Below are positions 1 to 8,587 of a stretch of DNA of 28,914 bases, piece by piece. Source of the stretch: Purshia tridentata (lineage: Eukaryota > Streptophyta > Magnoliopsida > Rosales > Rosaceae); the NCBI GenBank assembly GCA_003254885.1, contig QANT01001399.1:1-28914 (forward strand), in the 5' to 3' direction. Made by a program: the position numbers and the translations under genes. The notes under the pieces are model-generated. The model made no database searches, had not been told where the DNA came from, and worked only from the letters and a program-made list of their open reading frames with translations. Each line of letters opens with the position of its first letter. The stretch's first letter is position 1.

Positions 1-327
1 TAAATGAATTTTCAGCAGAAATTGAATACTCCTACCAAAAAGAAAGGGTATGGTGCAACCCAGAATGGTTTAAAGTTCACCAAAATTTCATGAGAAAACA
101 ATTTAAATACAATGATAAAAAATAACCTTTAATTGAATTTAAAGAATTTAAAGTCTTTGATTTGATCAAGTTGTCACCATTAAACCTTCATTGGTTATCC
201 ATGTACTAAAAAACAATCAAATCCTTTCTTATGGAATATGTTTACCGGGTAGAAATAAAAAATAAAAATTACGTAGAAAGCCAAGATTGTGAGATAACTT
301 TATACAAGATGTGAATGACATACTTAC
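1..327. other. AT-rich flank, intron-like, at window edge
   Basis: This stretch lies 3' of the PsbQ-like exon on the minus strand, just beyond its GTAAGT donor, so it is most simply the beginning of that gene's next intron. I searched the minus strand for the expected following PsbQ-like segment (a Leu-Asp-Tyr-Ala-Ala-type motif) and did not see it, so any further exon would lie outside the window. No other coding or RNA signal was seen. Confidence 0.4.
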
Positions 328-517
328 TTTGGTAACATTGTTGAAGAGATCAGAATAAAGCTTCCTCAGTTGGGGCCTCTCACTTCCAGGTTTCCCTTGA
401 ATTATGGTATAGATATCCTGTTTCAAGAATGACGAGCTCTTCATAGAGCTATTTGTAATTCTCTCCATGACTCTGACTCTATCAAATCTTTAACTTCTAA
501 TAAAGCTTGTGCATGAC
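328..517 (-). pseudogene. PsbQ-like protein 3 (PQL3-type) exon with a 1-base frameshift
   Basis: Read on the minus strand, this exon encodes HAQALLEVKDLIESESWREL-QIAL. The next codon in that frame is TGA. After a shift of one base it continues as KSSSFLKQD, IYTIIQGKPG, SERPQLRKLY, SDLFNNVTK and ends at a GTAAGT donor (327-322). The composite matches the four-helix PsbQ-like domain of PQL3-type chloroplast proteins, which are lumenal factors needed for the chloroplast NDH complex (family knowledge). The exon measures 190 nt; 191 nt would keep phase through both halves (2 + 63 codons), which points to a single-base deletion near 448. The preceding acceptor is CACAG at 522-518 and its 5' edge is less certain. 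It could be a decayed copy, an assembly or sequencing error, or a true loss of function. No intact transit-peptide exon was found upstream. Confidence 0.6.
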
Positions 518-1480
518 CTGTGATTCTACTATCTGCCTTCTAATAAATACCTCTTCATTGTATTTAAATGAAATTCTCCTGCAAAAGTATATATTTCTAT
601 TAGCATTTTATCGTGCAGCAACACAAAGTATCAGCATAATTCTTTCATATATCATGATCAATACTACACAAATAAGATTATCACACTACAGAACTGGCAA
701 ACAAGCTAAGCATATAGTTCATAATGATTAGAACTCGTGTGACAACAGAAGGGAGCCTTGTTAGAATAATGTGTGCTGGTTATTTCACTAAAAAGAAAAC
801 CACTGTTAAATAAAAACATTTTAAAATAAATAATGTAAAGCCCATTAAATTCATTTGGTGAAGCGAAATAAACTATAAAAAAACAACTCTCAATTTGTTC
901 AAATACTTTTCAAACAATTCCGAATAAGATTTGAAAATAAAGTAAGTCTTTTGTATCAATCATAAAATTCTTGTAAATTAAAATAAACTTTATAAAACTT
1001 CATTCAAGAATCACAAATCAATTTCTTTTTTGAATCTTTTTAAAACCAAAATTAGTAAAAATTCAAAATTCTAGTGAAAATTGTAGGCCGGTTTGTTACA
1101 AACTTACCCCTTTAGAAAAATTTTGTACTTGAGATTTAGTAAATACCTTTAAAAAAAATTTAAAAAAAAGAAGAAGCGAATTCTAAACCCATAACTCCTA
1201 TCAAGTTTCTAAACCGATTCCCCAAATGTGCGATCCAAACATGAGACTTAGCCAAGGGAAAATTTCCGATTTAACTTGCTCCTTTAATTAACTTGGATTT
1301 TTGTTTTATCCAAAACATCATTCGATTTAGAATTGAGCCTTCCATTAAAAATTTAAAAACATCCAAGAAGGTATGTAATTCTCCCACATCATCACAACAT
1401 CTCACAGTCATTGGAGGATTCATATTTCCATCAACTATTTGTAAGTTTAATCACGTAACATTGCCAATGATAATTAAATT

Positions 1481-1801
1481 CACCAATTATAGATATATGG
1501 TATCATAAGAATCTACTTTTAATATAAATCCAATAATGACACTGTTCCAATCACGATGCACCCGACTCATCCCTTGACTACATAGCTAAGATTTCATTCT
1601 ACCAAAAATCAAAGCGTCGCTACTGACACCAATTATAGATATATGGTATCATAAGAATCTACTTTTAATATAAATCCAATAATGACACTGTTCGCAATTT
1701 TTCCTTCACCGAACTACTCGTTCCAATCACGATGCACCCGACTCATCCCTTGACTACATAGCTAATATTTCATTCTACCAAAAATCAAAGCGTCGCTACT
1801 G
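1481..1801. repeat. Tandem duplication, two copies, one with a 30-bp indel
   Basis: Copy 1 (1481-1626) and copy 2 (1627-1801) both begin CACCAATTATAGATATATGG and both end in AAAGCGTCGCTACTG. They are nearly identical. Copy 2 carries 30 extra bases (about 1690-1719) flanked on both sides by GTTC, so copy 1 probably lost this segment by recombination between the short repeats. There is also a G/T difference in the GCTAAGATT/GCTAATATT segment. No coding potential. Confidence 0.9.
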
Positions 1802-2999
1802 CATTTATTGTATCCCTCAAAATTTACCACCTTACCATCAAAATTTATAACTATTGAAATTTATATTCCGCAAAATCTCCACCTAAGTTTAACTATGTAA
1901 CTTCTTTCATCTTTGAATGAATTGAATTGAATAATGGGAATGGATCGGCTGAATGTTGAATAACATGCGTGAATGCCATGAATTGAATTGAACAATGGGA
2001 GTGAATTGAACTGGTTATCTGTAAATGCCATGCAAATTTGAATGCTTGAATGAATTGACTGTAAAGTATCAATCATAAAAAACAAGAGTGTGTGTGTTCT
2101 AAGCCTTCCGCTCCACAATTCTATATTTAAACGATAACCCATTTAATTTCCTTCTCAACTCCTAATCCAACACCACTTAACCATTTTAACCCATCAGATT
2201 TCCCAAATTAACTTCAACTATCAAATAATTCGACCGAGGTCGTTCAAGTCTTGTTTCAATGCCCAACAAGTGTCCAAATAACAATTTAAATTGTGGTTTG
2301 TCAACCCAAACCACTTCCAATCAATCCAAGGTTAAAACCCACTTAATTAGAATCTAAATTCACAATAAAAACCGAGGATTAGTAGCTGAAAGGTTCTCAC
2401 CATTACAACACCATTCAAAGTGACAATTTCCTCTCAAAAATCACCATTTCTCCAAATTTCTTCAAACTAACCATTCTAAACATCAATTAATTGTTCTTAG
2501 GGGTGAAAATCACTCATAATTGCAATTAAACCACCAAGAATACCTTAGATTTCTAAAATTCCCGAAATGGGCATAAGCCCCAAATTCCCAACTTCCAAAT
2601 TCTCAAAATTTCTTCAATTTCCTTGAAATTTCTAAAACAAGACTTCAATTGGAGGTTCATAAAGATGAAATTTGCCCAAAACACCCCACAATTTGATTCA
2701 ATTTCAAAGACCCAAGCTAAACCCGAATTGAGCATAACCCCAAAATTTCCAACTCTCCAAGTTCTCAAGATTCCATAAAATTTCTCATTCTAATACGCAA
2801 TTGGAGTCCTAAGGTTGGAAATTGGCTAAAACTTCCCCAAAATAACACCCAAAACCGAAAATTTCAAAGAGATTCAAAATGGGTTCCAAATCCCTAATAT
2901 TCAAGTTTCTAAATACCAAAAATTTACCACCAAAAAGATATGGGAAATAAAGATTGAGAGGAGGGAAAGAAAACCCACCAAAAATAGGATGAAATAGCG

Positions 3000-3240
3000 C
3001 CGGAAAACTGGCCGGAAATTCACGAAGAAGAAGCGACTGAACTGGTCTTCTCCGGCGTGGTTCGCGACTTCGGGGTGGCTGCCGACGTGGGGAGGCTGGG
3101 GAGGGACGGCCGGTGGCTGAGGAGTCGCCGGTGGGGTCTGGGCCTGCCGGCAATGGGCTGGGTGGGTCGCGCACAGGGGAGAGGAGGAGAGGTCACGGCT
3201 GGGGAGGGTAGTCTGCCCGTGAGAGGGAGAAATAAGAGAG
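3000..3240. other. GC-rich island inside AT-rich repeat DNA
   Basis: Composition changes sharply to GC-rich here, with GGCGTGG, GGGGTGGCTGCCGACGTGG and GAGAGGGAG-type motifs, then back to AT-rich. Long open frames exist on both strands (for example 2809-3174 minus), but they are Pro/Arg/Ser-rich, overlap each other in different frames and resemble no protein family. The simplest reading is the GC-rich part of a repeated element rather than a gene. Confidence 0.4.
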
Positions 3241-3623
3241 AGAGAGATTCAGAATTTTCTGGAGTAATTAAAAGCCATTTCACCAAAATTACAAGTTTGC
3301 CCCTCACTTTAAACATTCGTATTTCTCAAACCGTAACTCCAAACTATGCAAGCTACGTGTCTACAAACTCGTAGAGTTGAGCTCTACGCAACCATGTCAA
3401 AGTCTAATCCGAAAACTGGGTAAGTTAAAAAGTCAATTTTTGACCTCTTATCACGTTCATAACTTCCAAATCGTACCCCTAAACTATCCACGGTTCAAGT
3501 CTAAGAACTAACGTACTCAAGACCTTCCCAACGGACTGAAGTTCACATCTAGAATCTCACTCCAACCAAAAGTCAACTCTGGGCCTAATTTAAAATCCAT
3601 TTAAGAAAATACAGGTCGTTACA

Positions 3624-3790
3624 ACCTTCAATCTTGGAGAAATCGAAGCCGACAATTGCGAGTTCTTCACTAGAATGAGATCTTTAAGTCTTCGAGTGTT
3701 CAGAGACTCAGAGTAAGAGATGATGAGACTGGAGAGGAAAGAAATGATGGCGGAGACGGAGATAGAGACAGGAGAGAGCTAGAGAGGGTC
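3624..3790 (-). other. Possible leader or first exon of a minus-strand gene
   Basis: Read on the minus strand this segment starts with a CT-rich stretch (CTCTCTAGCTCTCTCCTGTC), typical of plant 5' leaders. It continues with an open frame rich in Ser, Leu and Ile, ending SASISPRLK at an AAG/GTTGTAACG boundary that would serve as a splice donor. There is no ATG at the head of that frame (CCGCC-ATC-ATT instead). It could be a non-coding leader exon, a first exon that has lost its start codon, or chance. Its link to the PsbQ-like exon 3.1 kb downstream is inference only. Confidence 0.25.
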
Positions 3791-3799
3791 CAGGGTTTA

Positions 3800-4088
3800 G
3801 GCCCAGTTTGGTATTGCTTTTTAAAAGTGAAAATCACTTTTATTGGCAACGATACTGTGTTTAGGTGTTTGGTAAAATAAAAAATTTCAGCTTTTTTAAA
3901 AAAATAACTGTCATTGGAAGCTAAAATGAGAATTTGGTGTTGAGCAACTTCTCATTTTAGCTTATTCTGAAATCAGTTTGAAGAATCGGTCATATTTAAT
4001 GAAATTTCTCACAACTGATTATTTTCACAGCAAAAATAAAAGTGATTATCTTTACAGCACAGCAAGCACAGCAATACCAAACTGGGCC
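3800..4088. mobile_element. Tourist-like (PIF/Harbinger) MITE, 289 bp
   Basis: The ends are a perfect 19-bp terminal inverted repeat: GGCCCAGTTTGGTATTGCT at 3800-3818 and its reverse complement at 4070-4088. Immediate flanks are TTA (3797-3799) and TTA (4089-4091), the 3-bp target duplication typical of PIF/Harbinger and Tourist elements, whose ends commonly begin GGCC or GGGC with a GTTTGG core. The subterminal AATCACTTTTATT is also present in inverted form. There is no ORF, so it would move only with a transposase supplied elsewhere. The perfect ends suggest fairly recent insertion. Confidence 0.9.
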
Positions 4089-4091
4089 TTA

Positions 4092-4461
4092 GAGTATTAG
4101 GTGAATGTAGGATTCCATGGGATACTGGGCCTTAGTCTAAGAGAGGAGAAAAAATTGGACCAGCCTATAAATCACCCAAAAATTTTTGCCATACCAAAAT
4201 TAGTATTACTATTTAACCCGTTTCAGAAAATCTCACTATTTTTTTCTTTTAATGAGCATCTCTAACAGACCCTTTTGAATGAAGAATTTTTCAATTCTTT
4301 TAAAAGACGGAACATTATTTTACGCTTTAAGAAACTATTTAATCTAAACCTTAATTTCTTTTTCTTTAAATTTAAGATCTTATCTTCTTTTTTCAAATGT
4401 TAATAACAATAAATTTTCTTTGTAATTCTAATAAAATCTTCATTCTCTCATGTAATAATAA
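4092..4461. other. AT-rich spacer
   Basis: Nothing coding was seen. A 12-base direct repeat of the MITE right edge (ACTGGGCCTTAG at 4081-4092) recurs at 4124-4135 and may be a footprint of a related insertion. The rest is AT-rich DNA. Confidence 0.5.
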
Positions 4462-4900
4462 ATTTTAAATTGAATGAATCAAATTTTCTTTCATTTTGTT
4501 TGTCAATTCCAACAAATAAAAATAATTAGTTTTAAAAAAATAATTAAAGTTGAGTCTTTTGGAGAACAAAAATGTCAAGTAGTGAATTTTACTCATCAAA
4601 TTATCATAGAATATCAAATAACAATTTAAAGAGTGAATTTGCCACGTTGGAATGCTCTAATTTTTCCAAAAACATGAACAATTTTAAATTGAATGAATCA
4701 AATTTTCTTTCATTTTTTTTTGTCAATTCCAACAAATAAAAATAATTAGTTTAAAAAAAATAATTAAAGTTGAGTCTTTTGGAGAACAAAAATGTCAAGT
4801 AGTGAATTTTACTCGTCAAATTATCATAGAATATCAAATAACAATTTAAAGAGTGAATTTGCCATGTTGGAATGCTCTAATTTTTCCAAAAACATGAACA
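4462..4900. repeat. 220-bp tandem duplication upstream of LSMT
   Basis: Copy 1 (4462-4680) and copy 2 (4681-4900) both begin ATTTTAAATTGAATGAATC and both end TTTTTCCAAAAACATGAACA. I count about five differences: one extra T plus a G/T change in a T-run, a T/A change in a T/A run, A/G in ACTCATC/ACTCGTC, and C/T in GCCACG/GCCATG. Identity is therefore about 98 percent, so the duplication is recent. The second copy ends about 64 bp before the likely TATA box of LSMT, so the event doubled part of its proximal promoter. Confidence 0.95.
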
Positions 4901-4963
4901 GTCAAGAATTTCACAAATATCATTTGGAAAAATAATAATAATAAGCTATCCACACGTAGAAGC

Positions 4964-4970
4964 TATAAAG
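4964..4970 (+). promoter_or_regulatory. Candidate TATA box of LSMT
   Basis: TATAAAG lies 41 bp before the LSMT start codon, within GCTATAAAGCAACC. Transcription would begin near 4995-5000, giving a very short leader. A CACACGTAG motif lies just upstream. Inferred from sequence only. Confidence 0.45.
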
Positions 4971-5010
4971 CAACCCCAAGATATTAGGACACAGCGGTAA
5001 AACAGAGACA

Positions 5011-7741
5011 ATGGTCACTCTCTTCGCTTTATCTTCTTCATCCTCCAGTTTCTTCTATCCTACTCCAAGAACATCACTGACGTACCTCTCGTCCCTAACA
5101 AAGAGAACATCGAAATCCCATCTCAGCAAACCCCTCCATGTGACCTCTTTTTCCTTTCCACAATGCGACCCGTCACTTCCTCCAGCAGTTCAAACCTTCT
5201 GGCAGTGGCTCCGAGACGAAGGCGTAGTCTCCGCCAAGTCTCCCGCAAAGCCTGCTCTGGTCCCCGAAGGCATGGGACTCGTTGCCCACCGAGACATTTC
5301 TCGAAAGGAGGTCGTTTTGGAGGTTCCCAAGAGGCTCTGGATAAACCCAGACGCCGTTTCTGCCTCCGAGATTGGGAGCGTGTGTAGTGGGTTAAAGCCT
5401 TGGGTATCTGTTGCTCTGTTTTTGATCCAAGAGAAGTACAGAGACGACTCCAAGTGGAGGCTTTACCTTGATATTCTTCCAGAGACTACCAATTCAACTG
5501 TGTTCTGGTGGGTTTCGCTGTTATTGTTTAGTATCTGTAAGTGGGAATTCGTATTTTTGTTAATGGGTTTGAGATTGTGGGGTTGATAAGAGTTTGTGTT
5601 GATGGTTTCAGTGCAGGTCAGAAAAGGAGCTTGATGAGCTTCAAGGTTAGTACTTAGTGTGCTGTAGCTAGTTCATGTTGTACTACCATACAAGTCTCAG
5701 TTTTTTTAGTATTTACAACTATGTTAGCTTCATCTCCAGAGCTTATAGTTGTATAACAATCTTTGACATGATTTATAAAATTAAGGTTTCAATCAACATG
5801 TCATGATGATTGTGATTGTGACAAAATAATCTTATACCTGCATTGGCTGACATAATGGATTGCTGGTATATGGGAACCAAATTACCAATCATATATACAT
5901 ATTTGTTGACAGACAAATTCTGATTTGGGCAATTTTGTATATGTTTCTTAGGGTAATCTGGAAGATAGTAAAATGATGACATTTTCTGTACATTTTACTT
6001 CAAATTTGTTTTTGATTGTTGCAAGCAATCTTTGGTTGGAAATTGATTGGAATGAGGTTGGCAGGAACCCAACTTTTGAGCAACACAATGGGTGTAAAAG
6101 AGTATGTGCAGAATGAGTTTCTTAAAGTGGAAGAAGAAATCATCCTCCCCAACAAGCAGCTTTTTCCTTCTCCTGTCACTCTAGAGGACTTCTTTTGGGC
6201 GTTTGGTATACTAAGATCTAGGGCATTCTCACGCCTCCGTGGTCAAAATCTTGTTTTGGTCCCACTCGCGGACTTGGTAAGGTCTCAACTTCCGAAAACT
6301 GATGTGTGAGCTCTAGTTAAATATGCAAGCAGTACAGCCCTTCAAATGCTATGATACTTTGCTTGTTTCCACTGATATAAGTAAAAATAGTAACTTCTTG
6401 TTCAGATTAACCACAACTCCAGCATAACCACGGAAGATCACGCATATGAGATCAAAGGAGCAGCAGGTCTTTTCTCTTGGGATTATCTGTTTTCACTGCG
6501 GAGCCCAATTTCTGTCAAGGCTGGTGAGCAGGTGAAGTGTTCTAGCTGGTGTTGTTTCTTGTTGAAGTTCAGTTGTGTTCTAGCTGGTGTTGTTTCTTGT
6601 TGAAGTTCAGTGCTAGTCTGTACTCCATAGGGGTCTCATACTTCTAAAATTTAATAATTTCTTCTTATATGACACGGACGCTAATCATTTCTGAATGATT
6701 AGTGATTACTATGAATTAGAAACTTAGAATCTTATGAAATAATAAATGTAACAACGGAAAGACTTCTCAACAGGTTTGCATCCAATATGATATAAACAAG
6801 AGCAATGCTGAGTTAGCTTTGGACTATGGATTCATAGATTCCAAGGCGGATCGCGATGGATTTACCTTAACACTGGAGATATCCGAGTCAGACCCATTTT
6901 TCGGTGACAAGCTGGACATTGCTGAGACAAATGGTTTGAGTCAGACTCAATACTTCGACATATATCTGGACCGTTCACTTCCACCAGCAATGATTCCATA
7001 TCTGCGGCTGGTTGCTCTTGGAGGTACCGATGCTTTCCTCTTGGAATCTATATTCAGGAACTCTATCTGGGACCACCTTCAACTGCCTATAAGCCCTGCC
7101 AATGAGGAGCTCATATGCCGAGTAGTCCGAGATGCCTGTAAATCTGCTATTTCTGCCTACCCCACCACCATTGAAGAGGTGTGCTTCTATCCCCCATGCA
7201 CATTACCATTCAAAATTGATTTCACGTGATGTGGCTTACTTGCAGAAATCCATCATGTAAAGAGTTCGCATCAGAAAGATGACTGAGTTAAACTTTAGAG
7301 TACTTGGCTGTCTCTATAAGTTTTATATGGAGATGGGATCCAAATTGAGTTAAAACCAGCAATAATTAGGATCACCTGAGCAATTTTAAGATAATGCTAA
7401 TGGTTTTATAATCAGTAAGCTCAATAAAATCTTTCAGTTTCAAGTCCATGAAGTCCCCTTCCTTACCTTTTCCTCCAATAGCTAGTTATGTAGACTTGTA
7501 ATGACTGAATACAAATCTTCCATCGCAGGACGAGAAGTTAAAAGAAGCGAAACTGGAGCCAAGGCTTGAGATTGCAGTTGGAATAAGACTAGGGGAGAAG
7601 AAGGTGCTGCAGCATATTGATGGGATTTTCAAGGATAGAGAGTCAGAACTAAATCAATTGGAATACTACCAAGAAAGGAGGCTCAAGGATCTAGGCCTTT
7701 GTGGGGAACTTGAAGAAATCATTTTCTGGGAACCCAAGTAG
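5011..7741 (+). CDS. LSMT: Chloroplast Rubisco large-subunit/aldolase lysine N-methyltransferase (SET domain)
   Basis: Six exons: 5011-5507, 5617-5645, 6065-6276, 6406-6531, 6774-7178, 7529-7741; 1482 nt, 493 aa, close to the family's usual size. Exon 2 is only 29 nt and encodes the SEKELDELQ segment. Residues 1-50 are Ser/Thr-rich with few acidic residues, fitting a plastid transit peptide. The SET domain follows: GMGLVAHRDI at 87-96, FFWAFGILRSRAFSRLRGQN, LADLINH around 243-249 and ELALDYGF at 301-308, whose Tyr matches the catalytic position as I recall it. The C-terminal Rubisco-LSMT substrate-binding domain includes YLRLVALGGTDAFLLES and LEYYQERRLKDLGLCGE. The family trimethylates lysines of plastid fructose-bisphosphate aldolase and, in some lineages, Rubisco Lys-14. 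It converges on the O-fucosyltransferase gene. The product ends FWEPK. Confidence 0.95.
6537..6612. repeat. 38-bp tandem duplication in LSMT intron 4
   Basis: Two adjacent copies (6537-6574 and 6575-6612) starting GTGTTCTAGCTGGTGTTG differ only at the last base. They start 5 bases after the intron 4 donor (6532), leaving the splice site intact. Confidence 0.9.
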
Positions 7742-8587
7742 GCAAAAATATATTCATGTTACTCAGAAGTCAGAAGTCAGAAGTCATATATAAGCTAGTT
7801 ATTTACCTTAATGAAAGTACTAGAATTCTCTGAATGGGGGGATGAGAAAACATTTTTTCTTTTGAATGATCCCAGTACATGTCTCAGAGACTGTTTTTGT
7901 TGTTGCTTCTTCTACTTCCGTGGAAAGATGTACCAGCGGAGCTACATTTTCAGTGAAAGTCGAACATACCACCCAGCACTTGGGTAATGATATTGGGGTA
8001 TTCATTTGCACAAATGTAAAACCTACAGAATTTGTACTCGTGGAATTGCTCTATATGGTAAAGCCTCAGTGAACATGTGTACTTTTATTTGTTCGGACAA
8101 CTGGAAACATAACTTCACCTGACTGTTCAATTCATGGGAGGAACATCGCTATTTATCAAACCAAACGTACAAAATCTTAAATAAAACTTCTAATATGCAA
8201 AATTTAAAAATAAAATCTCCACAATCCCCAATGTTCCAGCCAGGTGGTAATTGCTTCACTCATTTCTATTTCTCATGACAGGGACACAATTTTTCCCCTA
8301 TCGTGTTAATTATATAAATTATAGAACAGCATTGAATTCAGGTCAAAGCGGTCAAATACACAAGAAAACAAATAAATCTATGGACATTGATTCAAAGACT
8401 AAAAACAAATGAATACCACATCTTTAGACGCCCAAATTGGGAACTCACATCTTTATGCCGTTTCCTACAAAACTCTCTTTTGTGTGTGTGTACATGCTTT
8501 ACTAATATGAAAGCCACATGGATTGATTGTTGACCACTCTCTCAAAAAAATTCTGCGGAAGGTAATTCCAGATTTGAACACTTGCAG
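7742..8587. other. 3' flanks of the convergent LSMT and O-fucosyltransferase genes
   Basis: Holds the 3' untranslated regions of two convergent genes. A 7-bp unit TCAGAAG is repeated three times at 7763-7783, an AATAAA-type signal for LSMT lies near 8178, and a short GT run sits near 8480. Overlapping short open frames on both strands at 7820-8072 are shadows of each other and resemble no family. Confidence 0.5.

Larger units (their letters stand above)
541..3623. repeat. Repeat-rich, gene-poor DNA upstream of the PsbQ-like exon
   Basis: About 3 kb with no credible coding exon. It contains a tandem duplication (1481-1801) and degenerate GAATTGAATTGAA-type repeats near 1910-2060. An AT-rich stretch follows, then an abrupt GC-rich island (about 3000-3240), and a stretch ending at 3623 in CAGGTCGTTACA. 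Read on the minus strand this last edge begins TGTAACGACCTG, which resembles the 5' edge of LTR-type repeats common in plant genomes. A related edge, GGCCGGTTTGTTACA, ends near 1102. I did not find a matching second LTR, a primer-binding site or any reverse transcriptase, so this is at most a non-autonomous or fragmentary element. If the PsbQ-like exon belongs to a gene whose leader lies near 3624-3790, this repeat block would sit in its first intron. Confidence 0.4.

Noticed and set aside
2809..3374. Long open frames on both strands (about 98-121 codons) in the GC-rich island
   Set aside because: They overlap in three different frames, are Pro/Arg/Ser-rich low-complexity, match no family I know and follow from the GC content.
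7820..8072. Paired ORFs on both strands 3' of LSMT
   Set aside because: They mirror each other, lie in the expected 3' untranslated region and match no family.
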